Shown here one piece after another: positions 56,709 through 64,000 of a stretch of 64,000 nt of DNA. Within the stretch, counting starts at the first letter, position 1; each line of letters opens with the position of its first letter. The notes beneath the pieces were generated by a model. It did not search any database. It saw only the letters and a list, made by a program, of their open reading frames with translations, and was not told the DNA's origin. Origin of the DNA: Cognatishimia activa (GTDB lineage Bacteria; Pseudomonadota; Alphaproteobacteria; Rhodobacterales; Rhodobacteraceae); contig NZ_CP096147.1 of assembly GCF_026016445.1 (NCBI RefSeq), positions 1,834,501-1,898,500 of the forward strand, written 5' to 3'. The position numbers and the translations under genes were made by a program.

Positions 56709-58901
56709 ATGAGCTCTGCCCAACCAGATCAGCAAATGCCCATGACGCAAACGCTACCGCACCGGCGCGAAAAGCTGGAAGGTGGCAAGCAATTCATAAT
56801 GCATACTGAGTTTGCTCCTGCGGGTGACCAACCAACGGCAATCACCGAATTGACGGGTGGCATTGCAGACGGCGAACGGGACCAGGTTCTACTGGGGGCG
56901 ACAGGGACAGGTAAGACATTCACGATGGCGAAAGTCATTGAAGAAACCCAGCGCCCTGCCATCATCCTCGCGCCGAACAAGACACTGGCAGCCCAGCTCT
57001 ATGGCGAGTTCAAAGGTTTCTTCCCTGAGAATTCCGTCGAGTATTTTGTGTCTTTTTATGACTATTACCAACCCGAAGCCTATGTGCCCCGGTCTGACAC
57101 CTATATCGAAAAAGAAAGTCAGATTAACGAGCAGATCGACCGGATGCGCCACTCCGCGACCCGTGCGTTGCTGGAACGCGATGATGTGATCATCGTTGCC
57201 TCGGTCAGCTGCATTTACGGCATCGGTTCGGTTGAGACTTATTCGGCCATGACGCAGGATCTGCACGTCGGCAAAGACTACGATCAACGTCAGGTCATGG
57301 CCGATCTGGTTGCACAGCAATACCGGCGCAATGATCAGGCCTTTCAGCGGGGATCATTCCGTGTGCGCGGCGACAGTCTGGAAATCTTCCCGGCCCACCT
57401 TGAGGACCGAGCATGGCGTCTGTCATTCTTTGGTGAAGAACTTGAAAGCATCACCGAATTTGACCCGCTAACGGGCGAAAAGACGGACGATTTTGAGAAA
57501 ATCAGGGTCTATGCGAACTCGCACTATGTGACGCCCAAACCAACCCTGAATCAGGCCATCGTCAACATCAAACAAGAGCTGAAACTGCGACTTGATCAGC
57601 TGGTCGATGAAGGCAAACTTCTGGAAGCGCAGCGTCTTGAACAGCGCACCAACTTTGATCTGGAGATGCTGGAAGCTCAGGGCTTCTGTAACGGGATCGA
57701 AAACTATTCGCGTTACCTGACTGGCCGCGCGCCGGGCGAGCCGCCGCCTACCCTGTTTGAGTTCATTCCAGACAACGCGATTGTCTTTGCCGATGAGAGC
57801 CACGTTTCTGTTCCTCAGATCGGCGGCATGTATCGCGGCGACCACCGCCGTAAGTTCACTTTGGCCGAACACGGCTTCCGTCTGCCATCTTGCATGGATA
57901 ACCGTCCGCTCAAGTTTGAGGAATGGGACGCGATGCGTCCTCAGTCGATTTTTGTGTCAGCGACGCCGGCCGCATGGGAGCTGGAACAATCTGGTGGTGT
58001 CTTCACTGAACAGGTGATCCGCCCAACAGGGTTACTTGATCCAGAGGTCGAAATCCGCCCTGTGGAAATGCAGGTCGATGACTTGCTTGATGAAATCCGC
58101 AAGGTCACAGCGGATGGCTTCCGCACTTTGGTGACAACCCTCACCAAGCGAATGGCAGAAGACCTGACGGAATACCTGCATGAGCAAGGCATCAAAGTCA
58201 GATACATGCACAGCGATATCGACACGCTGGAACGCATCGAAATCCTGCGCGATCTACGCCTTGGCGCATTTGATGTCCTAATCGGGATCAACCTACTGCG
58301 TGAGGGGCTGGACATCCCAGAATGTGGACTGGTCGCCATTCTGGACGCTGACAAAGAGGGTTTCCTGCGCTCTGAAACCTCGCTGGTTCAAACCATTGGC
58401 CGCGCAGCACGAAACGCCGATGGGCGGGTAATCATGTATGCCGACAAGATGACCGGCAGCATGGAGCGCGCACTAAAGGAAACCAACCGCCGACGCGAAA
58501 AACAAATCGCTTATAACGAAGAGCACGGCATCACCCCGGCGACAGTAAAAAAGAACGTCGAGGACGTCCTTGCCGGCCTCTATCAGGGCGACACAGACAT
58601 GTCGCGTGTCACAGCGACCATCGATAAACCGATGCACGGTGCAAATCTGGAAGCGCACCTCAACGGGCTTAAGGAAGAAATGCGCAAAGCTGCGGAAAAC
58701 CTTGAGTTCGAAGAAGCGGCGCGCCTGCGTGACGAAGTCAAACGGCTCGAAGCTGTGGATCTCGCAGTTGCAGATGATCCTTTGGCGCGTCAATCGGCCA
58801 TTGATGCAGCGGCAGAACAGGCTGTGAAGAGCAGAGGCCGCTCCACCGCTGGCCGTCCAGGGCAGCGCGGCGGGAATGTTTCTCGCCGCCGTGGGCGGTA
58901 G
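56709..58901 (+). CDS. uvrB: Excinuclease ABC subunit B (UvrB)
   Basis: 730 residues. Walker A GATGTGKT is at 63-70, the beta-hairpin [17 protein letters not shown] at about 118-134 for strand insertion, DESHVSVPQ as Walker B, and the UVR domain ([18 protein letters not shown]) at about 665-690. The N-terminus is extended by about 30 residues beyond the minimal start. It acts with UvrA and UvrC in nucleotide excision repair. The gene stands alone, without a uvrA neighbour. Confidence 0.97.
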   Translation: MSSAQPDQQMPMTQTLPHRREKLEGGKQFIMHTEFAPAGDQPTAITELTGGIADGERDQVLLGATGTGKTFTMAKVIEETQRPAIILAPNKTLAAQLYGEFKGFFPENSVEYFVSFYDYYQPEAYVPRSDTYIEKESQINEQIDRMRHSATRALLERDDVIIVASVSCIYGIGSVETYSAMTQDLHVGKDYDQRQVMADLVAQQYRRNDQAFQRGSFRVRGDSLEIFPAHLEDRAWRLSFFGEELESITEFDPLTGEKTDDFEKIRVYANSHYVTPKPTLNQAIVNIKQELKLRLDQLVDEGKLLEAQRLEQRTNFDLEMLEAQGFCNGIENYSRYLTGRAPGEPPPTLFEFIPDNAIVFADESHVSVPQIGGMYRGDHRRKFTLAEHGFRLPSCMDNRPLKFEEWDAMRPQSIFVSATPAAWELEQSGGVFTEQVIRPTGLLDPEVEIRPVEMQVDDLLDEIRKVTADGFRTLVTTLTKRMAEDLTEYLHEQGIKVRYMHSDIDTLERIEILRDLRLGAFDVLIGINLLREGLDIPECGLVAILDADKEGFLRSETSLVQTIGRAARNADGRVIMYADKMTGSMERALKETNRRREKQIAYNEEHGITPATVKKNVEDVLAGLYQGDTDMSRVTATIDKPMHGANLEAHLNGLKEEMRKAAENLEFEEAARLRDEVKRLEAVDLAVADDPLARQSAIDAAAEQAVKSRGRSTAGRPGQRGGNVSRRRGR

Positions 58902-59039
58902 GGCGACAGATCCGACTGCACGTAGAATTTCACTTTTCAGAGATTATGTGGATAATCAGCAGGCTGAGCGGCAAAACTGCTCAGCTAGGCTCTTAACTGA
59001 GTGCTAAAGGAATATGATCGCCACCAATTGAGAAACGCG

Positions 59040-59303
59040 ATGAAATTTGCGGTCCATCTTTTGATTTCAGTGCAACTTGTCTTATGGGCAGGCTACATGG
59101 TGGTCGCCTATCTTGCGCCCGATGAAAAACTGCCTGCGCAAACACTGGAAGGGTTTCTCTTCCTCTGCGTTGTGGCAATTATCCTCTGCTTTTTTCCTGC
59201 CCTCAGAATGGCGCGCAGCTATGAGATGCAGCCATTTGCCTTCATCATTGCAAGTTTGCCGATTATTGCGGTTGCCGCGATCGTGATCATCCAGTTGATC
59301 TAG
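59040..59303 (+). CDS. Small membrane protein, function unknown
   Basis: 87 residues from an ATG at 59040, with only a weak GAGA site; a GTG at 59001 opens a longer frame. Three hydrophobic segments (about 3-24, 39-58, 66-86) make it an inner-membrane protein. It resembles small hypothetical membrane proteins of the Rhodobacterales. It is convergent with the leftward stress-protein gene and touches its stop. Confidence 0.6.
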   Translation: MKFAVHLLISVQLVLWAGYMVVAYLAPDEKLPAQTLEGFLFLCVVAIILCFFPALRMARSYEMQPFAFIIASLPIIAVAAIVIIQLI

Positions 59304-59711
59304 CTATCTGGCAACATGCACCGCGCATCTCACATGGCGCACGACAAAGGCTGCCGTACTGCCAAGATTAAACTCATGCACACCGGGCTTATGAGACGAC
59401 ATGACCACACAGTCGATCTTATTGTCTCTGATCCAATTCAAGATCACTTTACCCGCATTGCCCTCGACCACTACGCCGCGCGCATTGGGTAGGCCCGCCG
59501 CCATTTCTTCAAGTGAGGCTTCAATCGAGGCTTTGGCCTCATCCTGATAGCCTTTTGGAAAGTAGGACTTCGCATAGCCGGGTACCGGCCCCATGACATG
59601 CAGCAAAGTTACCACCGCGTCGGGGCAAGCAAGTGACGATGCTGCGCGCAATACCTTCTCTGTCCCCTGCTCTTCTTCAAAGGATACAGGTACTAAAATG
59701 TTGTTATACAT
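59304..59711 (-). CDS. Universal stress protein (UspA family)
   Basis: 135 residues of a single Usp domain. It starts NNILVPVSFEEE and ends with the ATP-binding-type region SSHKPGVHEFNLGSTAAFVVRH. Usp proteins form dimers that bind ATP and respond to starvation or energy limitation. It follows the ABM-domain gene after about 30 bases, so the two are probably cotranscribed. Confidence 0.88.
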   Translation of the reverse strand: MYNNILVPVSFEEEQGTEKVLRAASSLACPDAVVTLLHVMGPVPGYAKSYFPKGYQDEAKASIEASLEEMAAGLPNARGVVVEGNAGKVILNWIRDNKIDCVVMSSHKPGVHEFNLGSTAAFVVRHVRCAVHVAR

Positions 59712-59741
59712 GGCTCTCCCTCATCCCCATGTAGCGACCTT

Positions 59742-60062
59742 TCAGTCAAAGACCTCCTGCACGTCATACATCACTGGCTCAAAGGTTTTACACAAAGTGC
59801 TAAATTTACGTGACCAATCACGCATTTCTGGCGCGCGAAGCATGGCAAGGAAGTTATCTCTCGTCTTCCATTGCGAATAATTGGCAATTCGTGTCTGCGC
59901 GTCGTTCACGTGCAAACCAGCTGCAATAAACCCGGGCTGCTTTGAGATGAATTGCTGATAGGCGGTAGTCAATTCATCCATCAAATCCTGACATGTTCCG
60001 GGCGTCACCTCGAATGTCGTGATAACTGTCTGACGATCTTCACCTATTTTGATTGTTGGCAT
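59742..60062 (-). CDS. Antibiotic-biosynthesis-monooxygenase (ABM) domain protein
   Basis: 106 residues with the dimeric ferredoxin-like ABM fold: QFISKQPGFIAAGLHVNDAQTRIANYSQWKTRDNFLAML. The W and the surrounding Y/W pattern are those of small monooxygenases, but related proteins often have a detoxifying or heme-linked role. It precedes the UspA-type gene, about 30 bases away, suggesting a stress-related function. Confidence 0.82.
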   Translation of the reverse strand: MPTIKIGEDRQTVITTFEVTPGTCQDLMDELTTAYQQFISKQPGFIAAGLHVNDAQTRIANYSQWKTRDNFLAMLRAPEMRDWSRKFSTLCKTFEPVMYDVQEVFD

Positions 60063-60197
60063 TTTGACTTCCTTCTTGACTACCCTCAGCCTAGCGCCCG
60101 TAAAGCCAGACCGCCAAGCGTTTTCTCAACGCCAAAAAGGTCATGCTTAATCCTTTATTTACGAATATTTATCAGACTACCCCGGCGAGGGGAGCCG

Positions 60198-60860
60198 ATG
60201 CGAACCATCTGGATCATAACCTTTCTGGCTATGGCTTGCTCGGCCAACGCAGGCCCCTGGTTGCGCCCGGATGGGGACGGATTCATGTCTCTGGACAGCA
60301 TTGGATCCATTGGGCGTGATCAGGGTGACCTGAGCGCATATTCCGGGCTATTTGCCGAATACGGGCTGTCAGATATCACAACATTCGGCTTCGTCGGGGG
60401 TATTGATCAAGCCAACAACGGCAATGCAACGGCTTACCTGAAGTGGCAGGGTCCAGCGGTTTCAGAGAACTGGATCACGGCATTTAACCTGGGACTTGGA
60501 GCAAATTTCGATGCGGATGGCTCCCACCCTCATCTGAGAATTGGCACCTCGCTGGGCCGCGGAGGTCTTTTCCAAACTCAACGAGGCTGGACGCAATTCG
60601 ACGCTTTTCTGTTGATCGGATCAGGGCAGCAGATAAGGGCGAAACTAGAAGCAACTCTGGGTACGCGTGGGGCGAAAGACTGGATTTATCTGCTGCAACT
60701 ATTTGCGCAGTCAAATACAGAAAACGGATGGGATTATGAGCTGGCTCCGTCCATCGCAGTGCCACTTAAGAGGAAGCGCCATCTGCAGATTGGATTGTTG
60801 GCCAACACACAAGACGTGGGGCGCATTGGGCTGAAAGCCGCTCTCTGGAACGAATTCTAA
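60198..60860 (+). CDS. Exported protein, probable outer-membrane or envelope protein
   Basis: 220 residues from the ATG at 60198, seven bases after GAGGGGAG; the frame is longer upstream, but only this start gives a signal peptide (1-18, ending ANA). The mature sequence has alternating short beta-type stretches (LRPDGDGFMSLDSIGSIG, AYSGLFAEYGLSDITTFGFVGG, TAFNLGLGANFDADG) and ends LKAALWNEF with a terminal aromatic residue, typical of small outer-membrane beta-barrels. Function unknown. Confidence 0.72.
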   Translation: MRTIWIITFLAMACSANAGPWLRPDGDGFMSLDSIGSIGRDQGDLSAYSGLFAEYGLSDITTFGFVGGIDQANNGNATAYLKWQGPAVSENWITAFNLGLGANFDADGSHPHLRIGTSLGRGGLFQTQRGWTQFDAFLLIGSGQQIRAKLEATLGTRGAKDWIYLLQLFAQSNTENGWDYELAPSIAVPLKRKRHLQIGLLANTQDVGRIGLKAALWNEF

Positions 60861-60973
60861 CAGAATGTTCGAATAACAATCACTTGAGTGCCTCTTTGAG
60901 ATTTCGAATTTCTCAGGCATAATAGGGCCAGCAGTACCACGAGCAAAAGCTCGGGCCACAAAAGAGGCAAGAA

Positions 60974-61294
60974 ATGAGAAACCTGATCGGTAGCGCCCTT
61001 CTGGCGATGATGATCCTCCCTGTCGGACCTATGCCTGCAGAGGCTGGCCCTATTTCTTCGGCCTGTATCAAGTCCGACCGAAAAGCAGCCACCCGGCGCA
61101 TGTGTAACTGTCTGCAAAGCGTGGCAAACGGCGAATTGAATCGCACGGATCAGCGCCTCGCGGCGACCTTCTTCAAAGATCCCCACAAGGCGCAGGAAAT
61201 TCGGCAATCCGACCGACGTAGCCATGAGAAATTCTGGCTGCGTTATAAGGGCTACGGCCAGACAGCTGCCGCCCTATGCAGTCGCCACAGCTAA
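60974..61294 (+). CDS. Small secreted protein of the roseobacter 'arginine transporter' family
   Basis: 106 residues with a signal peptide (1-24, ending AEA) and four cysteines, likely two disulfides in the periplasm. ACIKSDRKAATRRMCNCLQSVANGELNRTDQRLAATFFKDPHKAQEIRQSDR is the conserved core of a small Rhodobacterales family commonly labelled arginine transporter, though nothing in it looks like a transporter. True role unknown. It lies 113 bases after the outer-membrane-type gene. Confidence 0.8.
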   Translation: MRNLIGSALLAMMILPVGPMPAEAGPISSACIKSDRKAATRRMCNCLQSVANGELNRTDQRLAATFFKDPHKAQEIRQSDRRSHEKFWLRYKGYGQTAAALCSRHS

Positions 61295-61547
61295 GCTAGG
61301 ACAGCATTTCGAAGCGGCTGACTGGCAGTGCATGGATTGTCTCACTGACCTTGCCGCTCCGTCGGATGTCTCGCAGCATTTCGCTTACAATTTCTATTGT
61401 GTTCGCCTCGTCATGCGGCGGCGGGCCCCTAGTCTTTTAAGATAGTGAGCCGCTGCAAGAGACCTCCCGTCGGAACAGAATTGAAAATTTCATTTGACCG
61501 CTCGCCGCACTAGTTTCACAAAAGGTAAATCTAGCGGGAGAGAGACG

Positions 61548-62513
61548 ATGCTGACCAAAGGGGTGACCCTGCGTGGTTTGGAAGTGTTTGAAGCCTTGGC
61601 GGCCAGCGGTTCAGTAGCTCAGGCCGCGGATGCTACGGGGCTGAGCCAACCGGCTGTCAGCCAGCAAATCCGCAACCTTGAAACGGCGCTCGGCGCACCT
61701 CTTGTTGACCATGGTAAGCGCCCCATGCAACTGACACCTGCAGGCCGCTCTTTCCTTGGCCGTACTCAGGCTGTTCTGTCGGAATTGCGTCTCGCGCAGT
61801 CTGAATTGACAGTCATGGATCTGTCGCACATCAGCTCCATGTCGATCGGTATTATCGATGACTTTGACAACGACATGACCCCGCGTTTGGTGACCACTCT
61901 CGCCGAAAGCCTCACCAAATGTCGTTTCAAGATGATCACCGCAAGCAGCAACGATATCGCCGAGATGATGCGAGACCGACACCTGCACATGGGCATCACC
62001 GCAACATCCGGGGAAGTTATTGATTATGCAATGGAATACCCGCTTGTGCGCGATCCATTTATTTTGGTTACACCGACCGCTATGGCACCGAAAGGTGCTG
62101 ATGTCATCAAAGTCATGCAAGAGCTTCCCTTTGTGCGATATGAGCGCGAACAACTGATCTCTCGTCAGATCGATGCCCATTTGGCGCGATTGAAACTGGA
62201 GTTTCCTGAGCGTTTCGAAATCGGCAGCAACTTGGCACTTATGGCCTGTGTTTCGCGGGGGATTGGTTGGGCGATCACAACGCCACTGGGCTATATGCGC
62301 GCTGTACGCTTCCACGATCAAATCACCGCGCACCCGCTTCCGTTTGCTCATTTCTCGCGTCAGATTTCACTGCTCGCGAGCCCGGATTTCGCCGACAAAG
62401 TCCCACGCGACTTGGCGCAGTCCTTCCGCACGATGCTACAAGATAAAATCATCAAACCAAGTCTGCGCACGCAACCGTTTCTGGCCGGAGAATTCAAACT
62501 TCTACCCAACTGA
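61548..62513 (+). CDS. LysR-family transcriptional regulator
   Basis: 321 residues from the ATG at 61548, preceded by GGGAGAGAG. The N-terminal helix-turn-helix (VAQAADATGLSQPAVSQQIRNLE, about 24-46) and the LysR ligand domain (about 95-300) are clear. There is no divergent gene nearby, so its target is not evident from context. It converges with the phosphatase gene. Confidence 0.92.
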   Translation: MLTKGVTLRGLEVFEALAASGSVAQAADATGLSQPAVSQQIRNLETALGAPLVDHGKRPMQLTPAGRSFLGRTQAVLSELRLAQSELTVMDLSHISSMSIGIIDDFDNDMTPRLVTTLAESLTKCRFKMITASSNDIAEMMRDRHLHMGITATSGEVIDYAMEYPLVRDPFILVTPTAMAPKGADVIKVMQELPFVRYEREQLISRQIDAHLARLKLEFPERFEIGSNLALMACVSRGIGWAITTPLGYMRAVRFHDQITAHPLPFAHFSRQISLLASPDFADKVPRDLAQSFRTMLQDKIIKPSLRTQPFLAGEFKLLPN

Positions 62514-62610
62514 TTCTTTCGTTTTTGCAAAACTCTGCGAAAGAGTTGGCAAGCAAGGTTGCTTTGTCGTTGTGCAGAACGAAATCCGCGCAGTTTTGGG
62601 AAATCGAAAG

Positions 62611-63045
62611 TTAATCTGAAATTTCTGCCTGAAGCCCCCGAGAGCATATCTCGATCAGGTCCAATGCCCCATCAAAATCGCGGGTGTAGTAGGGATCAGG
62701 CACTTCTTGCATACCCGTCTCTGGGGCGTAGTCGGTGAAACACCTCACAGGCGTCTCATTCCCGCTTGGGCGCAGGCGTTCAATATCTGCCAGATTAGAG
62801 GCGTCCATACCGATGATCAGGTCAAACCGATCAAAATCCTGCGCTGTGAACTGCCGTGCCCGCAGATCGCTAAAGTCATAACCACGCCGCTTTGCAGCTT
62901 CTTGCATCGGACCATAAGGTGGCTTGCCCACATGCCAACCCGCGGTGCCAGCGCTGTCAGTAATGGCTGTAGACATTTCACGAAAGACCCCTTCTGCAGA
63001 TGGGCTGCGACAGATGTTGCCCAGACAGACAAATAGGACTTTCAT
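62611..63045 (-). CDS. Low-molecular-weight protein tyrosine phosphatase
   Basis: 144 residues. The N-terminal catalytic P-loop CLGNICRS places Cys7 and Arg13, and the general acid is Asp117 in VPDPYY. This is the complete set for the LMW-PTP class. It could act on phosphotyrosine proteins or on arsenate as an ArsC-type enzyme, but the DPYY motif favours phosphatase. It is divergent from the sirtuin gene, with about 70 bases between the two starts. Confidence 0.93.
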   Translation of the reverse strand: MKVLFVCLGNICRSPSAEGVFREMSTAITDSAGTAGWHVGKPPYGPMQEAAKRRGYDFSDLRARQFTAQDFDRFDLIIGMDASNLADIERLRPSGNETPVRCFTDYAPETGMQEVPDPYYTRDFDGALDLIEICSRGLQAEISD

Positions 63046-63112
63046 AACGGCTCTCCGGTTCTACGATGCAACCCAGATAGCGCGAGCCATCATGGCAAAG
63101 CAAGGAGACCCC

Positions 63113-63805
63113 ATGACCAATATTGTAATCCTGACTGGCGCGGGCATTTCCGCTGAAAGTGGGCTAGGCACCTTTCGAGATGAAGGCGGTCTTTGGGCGC
63201 AGCACCGGATTGAAGATGTCGCCACACCAGAGGGTTTCGCGCGCAATCCTCAACTTGTGCATGATTTCTATAATGCCCGGCGCGCGCAGGCAGCTGAAGC
63301 GCAACCAAATGCGGCGCATGCCGCTCTGGCAGATTTGGAAAATCAACTTGATGGCGACGTGCTGATTGTCACTCAAAATGTTGATGACCTGCATGAAAAG
63401 GCGGGAAGCCGAAATGTGGTTCATATGCATGGTGCTCTCAACAAAGCGCTTTGTGCGGTGTGTGATCACCGCTGGGATGCACCATTGCTCATGGCACCTG
63501 AAGATGCCTGCCCCCGGTGCAATGCTCCTTCTACGCGCCCGGATGTCGTATGGTTCGGAGAGATACCTTATGCCATGGAAGATATCGCTGAGGCGCTATC
63601 CAAAGCAGATGTATTTGTCTCCATCGGAACCTCAGGTGAGGTCTATCCCGCTGCCAATTTTGTCGCCGAGGCAGATCATTTCGGGGCCCATACTATTGAA
63701 CTCAACCTAGAGCCATCGGCGGGCGCATCGCGTTTTTCTGAATGCCGTTTTGGACCGGCAAGCGAGACTGTTCCGACGTGGGTGACCGAAGAGCTGAAAA
63801 GATAA
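63113..63805 (+). CDS. cobB: Sir2-family NAD-dependent protein deacylase
   Basis: 230 residues from the ATG at 63113, just after an AAGGAG site; earlier in-frame starts have none. NAD-binding GAGISAESGLGTFRD at 9-23, TQNVDDLH at 87-94, catalytic His106 in VHMHG, zinc cysteines 114, 117, 133 and 136. Tyr53 and Arg56 (FYNARR) match the pair that gives SIRT5/CobB desuccinylase preference. It removes acyl groups from protein lysines in the cytoplasm. Confidence 0.94.
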   Translation: MTNIVILTGAGISAESGLGTFRDEGGLWAQHRIEDVATPEGFARNPQLVHDFYNARRAQAAEAQPNAAHAALADLENQLDGDVLIVTQNVDDLHEKAGSRNVVHMHGALNKALCAVCDHRWDAPLLMAPEDACPRCNAPSTRPDVVWFGEIPYAMEDIAEALSKADVFVSIGTSGEVYPAANFVAEADHFGAHTIELNLEPSAGASRFSECRFGPASETVPTWVTEELKR

Positions 63806-63828
63806 GGCCGGGTCTCCCCGGCCTTTGC
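63804..63828. terminator. Bidirectional terminator between convergent genes
   Basis: AAGGCCGGG (63804-63812) pairs with CCCGGCCTT (63817-63825) and is followed by TGCTTTGC. It serves the sirtuin gene and the leftward copper-chaperone gene. Confidence 0.75.
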
Positions 63829-63833
63829 TTTGC

Positions 63834-64000
63834 TTAATGGTGATCGTGATCGCTGTGTGCATCCTTGTCGTGTTCGCCGTGACCACCATGCATGGCCTTC
63901 CGCTCCAGATCGACTGGGATGGTCACTTCAATCTCACCGGCCTGTTCAAAGACCAGAACCGCTTTGACTTCATCGCCGTGATCAAGAGGCGTGTTCAGCC
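63834..64000 (-). CDS. Periplasmic copper chaperone PCu(A)C, C-terminal part
   Basis: The last 55 or so codons of a leftward gene whose start lies beyond the window. DHGDEVKAVLVFEQAGEIEVTIPV is the PCu(A)C (DUF461) C-terminal pattern, and the tail carries many histidines (MHGGHGEHDKDAHSDHDHH) fit for copper binding. These proteins deliver copper to cytochrome oxidase CuA or to other periplasmic targets. Assignment rests on the C-terminal portion only. Confidence 0.78.
   Translation of the reverse strand, partial: LNTPLDHGDEVKAVLVFEQAGEIEVTIPVDLERKAMHGGHGEHDKDAHSDHDHH

Noticed and set aside
58963..58985. Hairpin GCTGAGC/GCTCAGC after uvrB as terminator
   Set aside because: Stem is seven bases with a nine-base loop and no T-run; too weak to call.

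Overview
The window looks like chromosomal DNA of a marine alphaproteobacterium of the Roseobacter group (Rhodobacterales). This rests on gene families and on intermediate GC; no rRNA or tRNA gene is present to confirm it. Typical signs are the many ABC and tripartite solute uptake systems, a DddP-like M24 protein, a TTT transporter, an NDUFS4-like complex I protein, a small secreted protein usually named 'arginine transporter' in this group, and a TPP riboswitch ahead of thiC. No complete mobile element, prophage or CRISPR array is seen.

Layout. 1-1280 (-): 5' part of a glycerol-type sugar ABC binding protein. 1943-8917 (+): peptide ABC system with two tandem paralogous binding proteins, two permeases and a fused double ATPase. 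9058-16099: LysR regulator divergent from an operon of pyroglutamyl peptidase, fused ATPase, binding protein and two permeases, an apparent pyroglutamyl-peptide uptake and cleavage unit. 16353-17597 (-): ROK regulator. 17598-19136: gene-poor tract with eroded coding remnants and a cluster of related repeats, one of which recurs almost exactly at 53.7 kb. 19137-27593: secreted cupin, LysR, then a tightly coupled operon of DddP-like M24 enzyme, choline-dehydrogenase-like GMC oxidoreductase, small cupin and betaine-aldehyde-dehydrogenase-like enzyme, followed by a BCCT carrier. 28161-31706: unusual aldehyde dehydrogenase, SDR and AraC-type regulator. 31996-33293: HxlR regulator, a truncated enoyl-CoA-hydratase tail and a small membrane protein. 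33597-40933: PotABCD-like ABC system with a DUF917 enzyme, divergent LysR, then an M14 carboxypeptidase.

41113-53368: GntR regulator divergent from a long operon of TTT transporter (tctCBA), isocitrate/isopropylmalate-dehydrogenase-like enzyme, Asp/Glu-racemase-like protein, OtnK kinase, OtnC aldolase, RraA-like aldolase, AbrB-type membrane protein and a divergent aconitase. This looks like a complete catabolic route for a hydroxylated polycarboxylic acid that does not match a pathway I know, and it is the strongest candidate for an undescribed system. The 19-27 kb betaine/sulfonium-type cluster is the second.

53779-64000 is mostly housekeeping: complex I accessory protein, TPP riboswitch-thiC, uvrB, small membrane protein, universal stress protein, ABM-domain protein, an exported probable envelope protein, small secreted protein, LysR, low-molecular-weight phosphatase, sirtuin deacylase, and the 3' end of a copper chaperone gene.

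Recurrent features: strong hairpins lie just after four solute-binding-protein genes and before the membrane genes, probably tuning mRNA levels; several genes appear to start at TTG or GTG; and degenerate intergenic tracts rich in TTCGCTGCG-type motifs recur at 27.8, 31.9, 41.0 and 53.5 kb.
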